64,000 bases of DNA, from the NCBI RefSeq assembly GCF_001552735.1, contig NZ_BCRT01000022.1:1-64000 (forward strand). The letters run 5' to 3'. This document shows positions 16,220 to 24,691 of this stretch, in pieces (the first letter of the stretch is position 1; each line of letters opens with the position of its first letter). The position numbers and the translations under genes were made by a program. Origin of the DNA: Sanguibacter suarezii NBRC 16159 (lineage in GTDB: Bacteria > Actinomycetota > Actinomycetes > Actinomycetales > Cellulomonadaceae). Under the pieces are notes generated by a model. That model saw nothing but the letters and a program-made list of their open reading frames with translations, searched no databases and was not told the DNA's origin.

Positions 16220-17257
16220 GTGTCTACAACGATGCACGACGTCGCACAGCTCGCTGGCGTCTCGATCAAGACGGTCTCCAACGTCGTCAACGGGTACCCC
16301 TACATCCGGGACACCACGCGCGAGCGCGTGCTCGCGGCGATCAAAGAGCTCGACTACCAGATGAACGTCTCGGCCCGCAGCCTGCGCTCGGGCCGGACCG
16401 GGATGATCTGCCTTGCCGTCCCCGAGCTCAGCCTGCCGTACTTCGCCGAGCTGGCCGACTCCGTCATCCGCGCCGCCGAGGACGTGGGCATGACGGTGCT
16501 CATCGAGCAGACCGGCGCCGACCGCAACCGCGAGCTCGAGGTGCTCTCAGGCAAGCGCAAGCACCTCACCGACGGCCTGATCTTCTCCCCGCTCGAGCTG
16601 GGCCCGGACGACCGGGCGGCCTTCGACGTCAACTTTCCGATGGTGCTGCTCGGTGAGCGCATCTTCGGCTCCGCTCACGACCACGTGACCATGAACAACG
16701 TCGAGGGGGCGCGTGCGGCGACGGCGCACCTCATCAGCCAGGGACGGCGTCGGATCGCCCTGATCGGCGCCCACGAGGGCGAGCAGGTCGGCTCCGCGCG
16801 GCTGCGCACCGAGGGGTACCTCACCGCGCTGCACGAGGCCGGCATCGAGCCTGACCCGGCGCTCCTGGGAGAGTCCGGGCCGTGGCACCGTGCCAACGGC
16901 GCGGAGACCATGCACCGGATGCTCGACGCCGGGATCGAGGTGGACGCCGTCTTCGGCCTCAACGACGCGCTCGCCCTGGGCGCGCTGCACGCCCTGCACA
17001 TGCGCCGCATCTCGGTGCCGGGGCAGGTCGCGGTCATCGGCTTCGACGACGTCGACGAGGCCCGCTACGCCTCGCCGCCGTTGTCCTCGGTGTCGCCGGG
17101 CCGTGAACAGATCGCTCGGACCGCCGTGCAGCTGCTCCGGGACCGGATCGACGCTCCGGCTGACGGGCGCCCGCCGGTCGAGGTGGTGGCCGACTTCGAG
17201 CTGGCGCTGCGGGAGTCGACCGTCGGCTCGCACGGGGGACCGCGCACGCCGCTGTAG
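16220..17257 (+). CDS. LacI-family transcriptional regulator
   Basis: 345 residues from a GTG with GTCGGAGG upstream; the frame reaches back to 16181 but without a site. The HTH is MHDVAQLAGVSIKTVSNVVNG with the hinge MNVSARSLRSGR. The sugar-binding domain contains IALIGAHEG and VAVIGFDDVDEARYASPPLSS. It opens the carbohydrate block and is followed, 55 bp on, by a second LacI gene. It is a candidate for the repressor that binds the CTACAWCGWTGTAG sites upstream of the arabino-oligosaccharide genes, but nothing in the sequence decides between the regulators. Confidence 0.87.
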   Translation: MSTTMHDVAQLAGVSIKTVSNVVNGYPYIRDTTRERVLAAIKELDYQMNVSARSLRSGRTGMICLAVPELSLPYFAELADSVIRAAEDVGMTVLIEQTGADRNRELEVLSGKRKHLTDGLIFSPLELGPDDRAAFDVNFPMVLLGERIFGSAHDHVTMNNVEGARAATAHLISQGRRRIALIGAHEGEQVGSARLRTEGYLTALHEAGIEPDPALLGESGPWHRANGAETMHRMLDAGIEVDAVFGLNDALALGALHALHMRRISVPGQVAVIGFDDVDEARYASPPLSSVSPGREQIARTAVQLLRDRIDAPADGRPPVEVVADFELALRESTVGSHGGPRTPL

Positions 17258-17312
17258 GCCCGGCGTGCACCCGCCTGAGCGGTAGACCGTCGACCTGGGA
17301 CCGAGGAGAGCC

Positions 17313-18335
17313 GTGGCTCGCATCACGATCGCTGACATCGCCCGGCACGCAGGAGTGTCGACCGGGGCCGTCTCGTACGCGCTCAACGACCGCCCGGGCG
17401 TCTCGGAGCAGACCCGCGCGCGCATCCTCAAGGTCGCCGACGACCTGGGCTGGGCGCCGAGCGCGGCCGCGCGGTCGCTGTCCGGGGCGAGGTCCGAGGC
17501 GATCGCCCTGGTGCTGGCCCGTGACCCGGGCATGCTCGGCGTCGAGTCCTTCTACATGCAGTTCCTGGCGGGGGTGGAGTCCGAGCTGGCCAAGCGGTCC
17601 TACGCCCTGCTGCTCCAGGTGGTCCCGGACCTGGAGAGCGAGGTGCGCACCTACCGGCGGTGGCGCGCGGCGCGCCGGGTGGACGGGGTCGTCATGGTCG
17701 ATCCGCGGTCGAGCGATCCGCGCATCCCGCTCTTCCAGGCCGACGGCGCCCTCCCGGTGGTCGTCGTCGGCGACCCGTCGCTGGCCGGCGGGCTGACGAG
17801 CGTGTGGACTGACGACGCGGGCGCCCTGCGGGAGTGCGTGCGCCACCTGTGCCGTGCGGGCCACCGCCGGGTCGCGCGTGTGGGCGGGCTCGCGGAGTTC
17901 GGGCACACGGCGATCCGGGACGAGGCGTTCACGACCGAGACTGCGCGGCTCGCCATGGAGGGCCGCGTCGTGGGCACCGACTACTCCGCGGCCCAGGGTG
18001 GCGCCGCCACGCGTCGGCTGCTCACCGGCGATGCGCCGCCCACGGCCATCGTCTACGACAACGACGTGATGGCCCTCGCCGGGCTCGGGGTCGCCGCCGA
18101 GCTCGGGGTGAAGGTCCCGGCAGACCTCTCCCTCGTCGCCTGGGACGACTCGCCGCTGTGCGAGGCGACGTACCCACAGCTGTCCGCGCTCAGCCACGAC
18201 GTGACGAGCTATGGCGCTCACGTGACCCGTCGCCTCTTCGAGGTCATGGACGGCGCGGCACCCGGGGCGTACCTGGACTCGACCCCGGTGCTGCGGCTGC
18301 GTGGCACGACCGCGCCCGCGAACCCAGCCCGCTGA
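17313..18335 (+). CDS. LacI-family transcriptional regulator, adjacent to kinase-glycosidase fusion
   Basis: 340 residues from a GTG preceded by GAGGAGAG. HTH: ITIADIARHAGVSTGAVSYAL; the hinge is APSAAARSLSGAR. The effector domain includes the dimer/ligand motif VAWDDSPLCEATYPQLSALS. It lies immediately upstream of the fused kinase-glycosidase gene in the same direction. A TTAACCGCTTAA dyad lies between them, so it probably controls that gene and possibly itself. Confidence 0.87.
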   Translation: MARITIADIARHAGVSTGAVSYALNDRPGVSEQTRARILKVADDLGWAPSAAARSLSGARSEAIALVLARDPGMLGVESFYMQFLAGVESELAKRSYALLLQVVPDLESEVRTYRRWRAARRVDGVVMVDPRSSDPRIPLFQADGALPVVVVGDPSLAGGLTSVWTDDAGALRECVRHLCRAGHRRVARVGGLAEFGHTAIRDEAFTTETARLAMEGRVVGTDYSAAQGGAATRRLLTGDAPPTAIVYDNDVMALAGLGVAAELGVKVPADLSLVAWDDSPLCEATYPQLSALSHDVTSYGAHVTRRLFEVMDGAAPGAYLDSTPVLRLRGTTAPANPAR

Positions 18336-18373
18336 CCTGCTCCTGCGGGTCCTGGGCGTTGACTTCCCCGAAC

Positions 18374-18385
18374 TTAACCGCTTAA
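18374..18385. promoter_or_regulatory. Candidate LacI-type operator
   Basis: TTAACCGCTTAA (TTAA arms around a 4-bp GC centre) stands out as the only AT-rich dyad in the 158-bp gap between the regulator and the fusion gene. Assignment is by symmetry and location only. Confidence 0.4.
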
Positions 18386-18493
18386 CTAACCTCGTCGCTC
18401 CGCAGGGGCGGCCTGGCTCCGACGTGGCGGCCGACCGGCCCTGGGCCGAGAGGGGCGGCGTCGGACCTCGACCGCGTCCCTGGAGGTCCCGTC

Positions 18494-20374
18494 ATGAAGC
18501 CTGCGTTCCGCGTCGTCGGCGAGTCGCTGATCGACATCGTCCCGGCCCCCGGCGGCGGGCTCCGCGAGCTCCCCGGTGGCAGCCCCGCCAACGTCGCGCT
18601 GACGCTCGGCCGCCTCGGCAACGCTCCGGTCCTGGTCACGACCCTCGGCACAGACTCTCGGGGCGAGGCGGTGCGCGCCTGGCTGGAAGACAGCGGCGTC
18701 CAGGTGCGGGCTGCGCTGCCCGCCTCAGGACGGACGTCGACGGCGCGGGTGACCCTGGACACGGCCGGGGCCGCGACCTACGACTTCGACCTCACCTGGG
18801 ACGCGCGCGACGTCGACGCCGCAGACGCCGACGTGCTGCACGTGGGCTCGGTGGCCGCAGTCCTGACTCCGGGCGCCGACGCCGTGCGCGACGCCGTCCG
18901 GCGCGCTCGCACCCACGCGGTCGTCTCCCTGGACCCCAACGCCCGCCCCGACCTCATGGAGGACGCCACGGCGGCCCGCGCCCGCGTCGAGGAGCTGGTC
19001 GCGCTGAGCGACGTCGTCAAGGCGAGCGACGAGGACCTGCGGTGGTTCTACCCGAGCCAGGACCCGCTCGCCGTCGCGCGCCGCTGGGCGACGTGGGGCC
19101 CTGGGCTGGTCGTGGTCACCCAAGGCGGCGACGGATGCGCCCTGGTGCGCCCGGACGGCAGCCACCAGGACGTGCAGGCGCGGCCGGTGGCGGTCGTGGA
19201 CACGGTCGGTGCGGGAGACACCTTCACCGGCGCGCTGCTGGACTCGCTGGCCGCGATGGGCGTGCACGGCCCGCGGGGCCGTGACCGGTTGCGCGCCCTG
19301 TCCGACGCCGCCCTGCGCTGGGCAGCGCGGCGCGCGGGCGCGGCGGCGTCGGTGACGGTCTCGCGCGCCGGGGCCAACCCGCCCGGGCACCAGGAGCTGG
19401 CCGCCGTGCTCGGCGAGGTCCGCCCCACGGTCTTCACCGGCGCGCCGGTCGCGGGCATGACGTGGGGATGGACGGGCGTGCGCGGCAGCTGGGAGACGGC
19501 GGCCGCGGACCGCTCGATGGACGAGCTGGCCGCCCTCGACGTGAGCTGGGTGGCGCTGGCCTACGCCGCCGAGCAGGCGACAGCCCAGTCGACCGAGATC
19601 CCCGTCGCGGCTGCCACGACGGTGACCGACGAGGAGATCCGGCGGGCGGTGCGCGAGTCCCGGGCGCGTGGCTGGAAGGTGTGCCTCAAGCCGGTGGTCA
19701 ACTGCGCGGACGGCACGTGGCGCGGGCACATCGGCTTCTTCGACGAGGACGTGCCGGGTGAACCGGCCTGGGCGCAGTGGTTCGCCTCGTACACGGCCTT
19801 CATCGTCCACCACGCCCGTCTTGCGCAGGAGGTGGGGGCCGAGATGTTCTGCGTGGGCTGCGAGATGGTGCGCGCGGACGCCCACGAGGATGCCTGGCGT
19901 GAGCTGGTCCGCCAGGTCCGTGAGGTGTACTCCGGGCTGGTGACCTACAACTGCGACAAGTACCAGGAGGACCGACTGACCTGGTGGGACGCCGTGGACG
20001 TGATCAGCTCCTCGGGGTACTACCCGGCGGGGACGTGGGAGGAGCACCTGGACCGCATCGAAGCGGTGGTCGCGCGCGAGGACAAGCCCTTCGTCTTCCT
20101 CGAGGCCGGGTGTCCTAGCCGGACCGGGTCCGCGGCGCGCCCCAACGACTGGTCGCTGCTGGGGACGGCGTCGGGCAGCGAGCAGGCGGGGTACCTGGAG
20201 GAGATGTTCACCGCCTGCCAGGAGCGGCCCTGGGTGTCCGGGTTCTTCCTGTGGGACTGGCCGGCCGAGCTCTACGCTCCGGCTGACGCCGACAGCGACG
20301 ACGACTACTGCATGTACGCCAAGCCCGGTGCTGCCGTGGTCCGCCAGGCCTACCGCCAGATGCGTGGGCTCTGA
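18494..20374 (+). CDS. Fusion: PfkB-family sugar kinase plus GH113-like glycosidase
   Basis: One uninterrupted 626-residue frame. Residues 1 to about 300 are a ribokinase/fructokinase-like PfkB kinase: GESLIDIVP, GGSPANVALTLGRLG, and the ATP/anion-hole motif DTVGAGDTF with catalytic Asp242. From about 310 to the end it is GH113-like (beta-mannanase/mannosidase clan A): GMTWGWTGVRG, VCLKPVVNCADGTWRGHI, GCEM and FLEAGCPS. Glu457 and Glu537 are 80 residues apart, the same spacing as the catalytic pair I recall for the GH113 mannanase AaManA (151/231). There is no signal peptide, so both activities would be cytosolic: release of a hexose from an imported manno- or gluco-oligosaccharide and its phosphorylation. 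The substrate is not known. GGAGGTCCCGTC precedes the ATG. Confidence 0.85.
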   Translation: MKPAFRVVGESLIDIVPAPGGGLRELPGGSPANVALTLGRLGNAPVLVTTLGTDSRGEAVRAWLEDSGVQVRAALPASGRTSTARVTLDTAGAATYDFDLTWDARDVDAADADVLHVGSVAAVLTPGADAVRDAVRRARTHAVVSLDPNARPDLMEDATAARARVEELVALSDVVKASDEDLRWFYPSQDPLAVARRWATWGPGLVVVTQGGDGCALVRPDGSHQDVQARPVAVVDTVGAGDTFTGALLDSLAAMGVHGPRGRDRLRALSDAALRWAARRAGAAASVTVSRAGANPPGHQELAAVLGEVRPTVFTGAPVAGMTWGWTGVRGSWETAAADRSMDELAALDVSWVALAYAAEQATAQSTEIPVAAATTVTDEEIRRAVRESRARGWKVCLKPVVNCADGTWRGHIGFFDEDVPGEPAWAQWFASYTAFIVHHARLAQEVGAEMFCVGCEMVRADAHEDAWRELVRQVREVYSGLVTYNCDKYQEDRLTWWDAVDVISSSGYYPAGTWEEHLDRIEAVVAREDKPFVFLEAGCPSRTGSAARPNDWSLLGTASGSEQAGYLEEMFTACQERPWVSGFFLWDWPAELYAPADADSDDDYCMYAKPGAAVVRQAYRQMRGL

Positions 20375-20421
20375 CCGGCGCCGAGAACGCTGACCGGCGC
20401 CGAGAACGCTGACCGGCGCCG
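20372..20421. repeat. 19-bp tandem repeat, 2.6 copies, starting at the stop codon
   Basis: TGACCGGCGCCGAGAACGC occurs at 20372-20390 and 20391-20409, with a partial third copy from 20410. The first copy contains the TGA stop of the fusion gene, and each unit contains the palindrome GGCGCC. It fills the gap to the convergent DUF624 gene; no terminator-like stem is better supported. Confidence 0.7.
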
Positions 20422-20432
20422 ACGAGCGCGGA

Positions 20433-21143
20433 CTAGCTCCGCCAGGCGCCCGCGGGCTCGGACCCGGTGACCTCGTCGACCTCGACCGGTGGGGGAGTGA
20501 GCAGCGGGTCGGGGAGCAGCCCGTCGTCGAAGAGCTGGTCCAGGCGGCGCCCCGCGAAGGACGTGCCCAGGAAGATCGGTGCGGAGAAACCGACGAGCGG
20601 CACGAGGATGAGCAGCTGCCAGCTCAGCACGAGGAAGGCACCGACCGTGAGCAGGATGGTCGCCGACGTGGCGAGGGAGAGGAAGGGCGCCAGGAAGACG
20701 AAGCGCCAGGTGGCCAGCACCCCGTCCCGGAAGCGCAGGCCCACCGCGACGAGGAAGGCCAGCGCGACCGCGCTGACCACGACGACGATGAGGAAGGGCG
20801 CGAGCAGCACGCTCGCGAACCGCTCGCCGGCCGCCGCAGCCACGCGGAAGATCTGCAGGTCGAGCGCCGCGAGGGCGCCGAGCACCCAGAACGGCACCCC
20901 GAGGAGGTTGGTGCGCCAGAAGTCCGTCCGGTAGCCGTCCCAGAAGTCTCGCAGCAGGTGCTCCGAAGGTGTGCGACGGCGCAGCGCCTCGAGCAGCCGA
21001 GCCGCTGCGCGGGTGGCCGGGAAGGCCCCGAGCAGCACGAGTCCGCCGATGGTGCCCACCATCCACAGCACGTTGATGGCCACGAGCTGCGCCGCGTAGC
21101 GCAGCACCACCATGACCCGTCCGGCCCAGCCGTACTCCTGCAT
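20433..21143 (-). CDS. DUF624 (YesL-like) membrane protein
   Basis: 236 residues with about five to six membrane helices. The opening GWAGRVMVVLRYAAQLVAINVLWM and the loop DFWDGYRTDFWRTNLLGV are characteristic of DUF624 proteins, which sit in sugar ABC operons (such as yesL in B. subtilis). Function is not established; it may assist the transporter. It is the last gene of the leftward arabino-oligosaccharide operon, 66 bp after the GH43 gene, and has an acidic Pro-rich cytosolic C-terminus. Confidence 0.85.
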   Translation of the reverse strand: MQEYGWAGRVMVVLRYAAQLVAINVLWMVGTIGGLVLLGAFPATRAAARLLEALRRRTPSEHLLRDFWDGYRTDFWRTNLLGVPFWVLGALAALDLQIFRVAAAAGERFASVLLAPFLIVVVVSAVALAFLVAVGLRFRDGVLATWRFVFLAPFLSLATSATILLTVGAFLVLSWQLLILVPLVGFSAPIFLGTSFAGRRLDQLFDDGLLPDPLLTPPPVEVDEVTGSEPAGAWRS

Positions 21144-21209
21144 CCTTCGTCCAATCCGTCTCGTGCGGCGCCGCAGCGTGGTTCTCGTCCGCTGCGCCGC
21201 CGCCGAGCT

Positions 21210-22625
21210 CTAGCGCAGTGCCGGGGACGTGAGCGTCCCCGAGATGGCGGTCTCGTCCGCGGTGTACCCCGTGAAGCACACGGTCTCACGTCCGGCGACC
21301 CAGTCGAAGGCGGTGAGCACGACGACGTCCGCGGCGCCGGTGCGCCTGAGGTCGCCGTCCACGACGTCGACCAGGCGGCTCGCGGTGACCGGGCCGGTCG
21401 GCCCGGCGACCGGCTGGTCACGCAGGTCCAGCACGTCCCAGACACCGGCCAGCCGCGGGTCCGGTCCGCCGGCGTGGACGGTCGTGGGGACGCCTGGTCC
21501 CTCGCCGGCGTAGGGCTGCGGCGAGACTGCGGGCCAGCCCGACGCCGTCCACACCAGCCGGCGCACCTGGGCGGTGTGCTCGGTCGGGTCCTGGGCCAGG
21601 CGGACGTGGTGGACCATGAAGTCCGCCGCATCACCTGCGTCACCCGCGTCACCTGTGTCACCTGTGCCATCGGCGGGGACGGTGAGCACCGAGTTGTGCC
21701 CGGGGCCGATCCACGCCGGGCCACCGGTCAGCTGATGTCCCACCAGGACCGGGGTGCCCACGGAACCGGGAGGCAGGTCGGTGTCCGTCATGAGGTTGCC
21801 GGCGCGGTCGCGGTAGGGACCGGTGATGTGCTCGCTGGTGGCGACCCGGACGTTGTAGGTGGAGAACAACGAGTCATAGCTGGCGAACATGACGTAGCGG
21901 TGGGTGCGGGCCTCGGGGCGGTGCACGATGAACACGCCCTCGACCGCGGCCTCGACCGAGTGGGCCCGGCGCGCGATGCAGACGCCGAGGTCGCCCGGTG
22001 TCAGAGCGAGCCCGGTCGACGGGTCCAGGCGCAGGGTGTAGATGCCGGAGAAGAAGGACCCGTAGGTGAGCCACGGGGAGCCGTCGCCGTCCCAGGTCAC
22101 CGCGGCGTCGATGGCGTTCTGCGTCTGCTCCCCGGCCCGCGTGCGGACCACGAGACCGCTCGTGGTCCACGGTCCGGCGAGGCTGTCGGCGACGGCAAGA
22201 CCGATCGCGGAGGTGTTGGAGCCGAAGGTGGAGGCCGAGTAGTACATGTGGAAGCACGCAGGGTCCCCTGCCGCCCCGGGCCATCGCACGACCTCCGGTG
22301 CCCACAGCCCGGGGGCGCCGGTCCAGGCCTGCGCCTCGGCGGGCACGCCGTCCAGCGCGGTGCCGGCCCAGGTCCAGGTGACGAGGTCGGGGGAGGTGCG
22401 CACGTGGACGCCGGCCGGCGGGTGCGGTGCGCCGTCCGGGGACGTGCGCGGCCCACCCAGGGCGTCTGTGCAGAACATGAAGTACGTGCCGTCGTCGCCG
22501 CGGACCACCGTGGGGTCGTGCGCGTGACGGGTGCCCAGGCTCATGAGCTCGGTGGCGGCCGGACCAGAGACGGTCTGGTCGCCACCGAGCAGAGCGGGCG
22601 CGGACGGTGCCGACGCTGTGGTCAT
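21210..22625 (-). CDS. GH43 arabinanase-type glycosidase, apparently cytosolic
   Basis: 471 residues without a recognisable signal peptide. The five-bladed GH43 propeller begins with HDPTVVRGDDGTYFMFCTD (general base Asp). LWAPEVVRW and HMYYSASTFGSNTSAIGLAV follow, with QNAIDAAVTWDGDGSPWL around the second Asp and HSVEAAVEGVFIV around the proton-donor Glu. A C-terminal beta domain of the arabinan endo-1,5-alpha-L-arabinanase type completes it. The product fits arabino-oligosaccharide breakdown after import by the upstream genes. A stretch coded by 9-bp repeats (GDTGDAGDAGDAA) lies before the last propeller blade. Confidence 0.87.
   Translation of the reverse strand: MTTASAPSAPALLGGDQTVSGPAATELMSLGTRHAHDPTVVRGDDGTYFMFCTDALGGPRTSPDGAPHPPAGVHVRTSPDLVTWTWAGTALDGVPAEAQAWTGAPGLWAPEVVRWPGAAGDPACFHMYYSASTFGSNTSAIGLAVADSLAGPWTTSGLVVRTRAGEQTQNAIDAAVTWDGDGSPWLTYGSFFSGIYTLRLDPSTGLALTPGDLGVCIARRAHSVEAAVEGVFIVHRPEARTHRYVMFASYDSLFSTYNVRVATSEHITGPYRDRAGNLMTDTDLPPGSVGTPVLVGHQLTGGPAWIGPGHNSVLTVPADGTGDTGDAGDAGDAADFMVHHVRLAQDPTEHTAQVRRLVWTASGWPAVSPQPYAGEGPGVPTTVHAGGPDPRLAGVWDVLDLRDQPVAGPTGPVTASRLVDVVDGDLRRTGAADVVVLTAFDWVAGRETVCFTGYTADETAISGTLTSPALR
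21628..21672. repeat. 9-bp coding minisatellite in GH43
   Basis: Repeated units of the type TCACCTGTG/TCACCYGCG encode Gly-Asp-Thr/Ala triplets on the minus strand. It likely makes a flexible acidic loop between propeller strands and could vary in copy number. Confidence 0.6.
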
Positions 22626-22629
22626 GAGA

Positions 22630-23568
22630 TCAGCCCTTGGCGCCGGTCAGCGCGATGGACTCGACGATCTGACGCTGGAAGATGAGGAAGATCGTGAGCA
22701 CCGGCAGCAGCGCCACGAAGGACGCGGCCATGATGAGCGGGTAGTCCGTCTGGATGGCGTACTGGGCGTTGAAGCTCGCGATGACCAGCTGCAGCGTCTG
22801 CTTCTCGGGGGAGTTCAGGTAGATGATCGGCGCGAGGTAGTCGTTCCACACGGCCATGAACCACAAGATGAACTGCGCCGCGAGAGCCGGCTTGATGAGC
22901 GGCATGATCATCTTCGCGAAGATCTGCAGGTAGCTGGCGCCGTCGATCTTCGCGGCCTCGATCATCGAGTCCGGGATGGACGTCAGGTACTGGCGCAGGA
23001 AGAAGATCATCATGATGTTGCCGAACAGCCCCGGGACGATCAGGGGGAGCAGGGTGTCCACCCAGCCGAGGTTCGAGAACATCATGAACTGCGGGATCAT
23101 GAGCGTCGGGAACGGGATCATGAGGCCGCCGAGCAGCGCGAGGAACAGCGCGTTCTTGTGCGGCAGGTGGAGCTTGGCGAAGGCGAAGGCCGCGAGCGAG
23201 GAGACCACGGTCCCCAGGATCGTCACCGAGCAGGCCACGATGAGGCTGTTCTTGATACCGCTGAGCAGCGGACCGGCGGTCCAGATGCGTGAGTAGGCGT
23301 CGAAGATGAAGGGGTCCGGGATCCACTGCGGGGGCAGGGCGAAGACGCCGGCCTTGGTCTTCATGGACGTCGACAACGTCCACAGCAGCGGCGCGATCAT
23401 GACGATGGACCCGGCTGCCAGGACGATCGTGGCCAGGACGTTGCCCAGCTTGTAGGAGGACTTCGCGGACATCCCGCGTGCGCCGTCCTGGTTGCTGCGC
23501 CGGCCGAGGCTGGGCAGCTTCTTGGCCGGGGCGCCGGTCGGGGTGGGGGAGATGAGAGTTGAAGGCAT
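22630..23568 (-). CDS. Sugar ABC transporter permease (MalG type)
   Basis: 312 residues with six membrane helices and the coupling loop EAAKIDGASYLQIFAKMIMP. A 40-residue polar N-terminal tail precedes the first helix. The gene lies 18 bp after the other permease and directly before the GH43 gene (4-bp gap), so the three are one transcript. It works with the permease and binding protein encoded upstream to import arabino-oligosaccharides (substrate inferred from the GH43 and GH51 neighbours). Confidence 0.9.
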   Translation of the reverse strand: MPSTLISPTPTGAPAKKLPSLGRRSNQDGARGMSAKSSYKLGNVLATIVLAAGSIVMIAPLLWTLSTSMKTKAGVFALPPQWIPDPFIFDAYSRIWTAGPLLSGIKNSLIVACSVTILGTVVSSLAAFAFAKLHLPHKNALFLALLGGLMIPFPTLMIPQFMMFSNLGWVDTLLPLIVPGLFGNIMMIFFLRQYLTSIPDSMIEAAKIDGASYLQIFAKMIMPLIKPALAAQFILWFMAVWNDYLAPIIYLNSPEKQTLQLVIASFNAQYAIQTDYPLIMAASFVALLPVLTIFLIFQRQIVESIALTGAKG

Positions 23569-23586
23569 GATGATCCGTTCCCTCGC

Positions 23587-24582
23587 TCAGTCGACCGAGA
23601 ACGAGTTGCGGGCGTTGACCCGGAACTGGATGGCGGTGATGGTGAACACGATCAGACCGAGCACCACGGACATCGCCGAGGCATAGCCCATCTGCATGTT
23701 CTCGAAGGCCTTCTGCCAGATGTACCAGACGATGGTGGCCGAGCCGAACTCGGGGCCGCCGGTCGGCGTCATGATGTTGATCTCGATGAAGATCTGCGAG
23801 CCGCCGATGATCGACGTCACCACGAGGAAGAACGTCACGGGGCGGACCATCGGGAGGGTGATCTTGCGGAACTTCTGGAAGGCGTTGGCGCCGTCAAGGG
23901 AGGCGGCCTCGTAGAGGCTGCGCGGCACCGACTGGATGGCCGCCAGGTATAGGAGCATCGAGTAGCCCAGGCCCTTCCACACGCTCATGAGGATGAGGGC
24001 GGGCTTGACGGTGTTCTTGTCCATGAGCCAGTTGGGCCCGTCGATGCCGACGATGGCGAGGACCTGGTTGATGAGGCCGTAGTCGCCGTTGAAGGCCCAC
24101 TGCCACATGATCGCGATCGCGGCGATCGAGGAGATGACGGGCAGGTAGTACACCGTGCGGAAGAACGTCGTCCCGCGCATCTTGCGGTTGAGCGCAAGGG
24201 CCAGCAGGAGCGAGACGATCAGCCCGATCGGGATGCCGATCATGAGGAAGAACGTGTTGAACAGCGCCTTGCGGAAGTAGGCGTCGCCGAACATCTTGGT
24301 GTAGTTGTCCAGGCCGATCCAGCTCATCACGCCGAGACCGTTCCAGTTGGTCATCGAGGCGTAGACGCTGTAGCCCAAGGGGTACAGCGTGAAGATGAGG
24401 AAGCCGATGATCGGGACGGCGACGAAGGCCAGCGCCACGCGGTGCTCACGCTTGTGCAGCTTGGACTTGCGGGGTGCCCCGGGTGAGCCGGTGGCTGTCT
24501 GCGGGGTGGTCTGGGCGGAGGCGGATCGCTTCCTGACCGGAGCGCCGACGTCGGTGCTCGTGCTAGCGCCTGAGTGCGCCAT
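23587..24582 (-). CDS. Sugar ABC transporter permease (MalF type)
   Basis: 331 residues. A Ser/Thr/Pro-rich cytosolic tail (about 45 residues) precedes six membrane helices. The coupling motif is EAASLDGANAFQKFRKITLPMVRP. An AGGGAGATTGCG-type site precedes the ATG. It is second in the leftward operon, about 110 bp after the binding-protein stop. Pairs with the MalG-type permease; the energising ATPase must come from elsewhere. Confidence 0.9.
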   Translation of the reverse strand: MAHSGASTSTDVGAPVRKRSASAQTTPQTATGSPGAPRKSKLHKREHRVALAFVAVPIIGFLIFTLYPLGYSVYASMTNWNGLGVMSWIGLDNYTKMFGDAYFRKALFNTFFLMIGIPIGLIVSLLLALALNRKMRGTTFFRTVYYLPVISSIAAIAIMWQWAFNGDYGLINQVLAIVGIDGPNWLMDKNTVKPALILMSVWKGLGYSMLLYLAAIQSVPRSLYEAASLDGANAFQKFRKITLPMVRPVTFFLVVTSIIGGSQIFIEINIMTPTGGPEFGSATIVWYIWQKAFENMQMGYASAMSVVLGLIVFTITAIQFRVNARNSFSVD

Positions 24583-24691
24583 CGCAATCTCCCTCGAGTG
24601 CGTCGAACTGTGGGGGTGCAGTGCGCCCGGCGACGAGCCGGGCGCACCAGGTGACTCGGAGCGGGAGGCGCTGGGCGCCTCCCGCGGCGGG

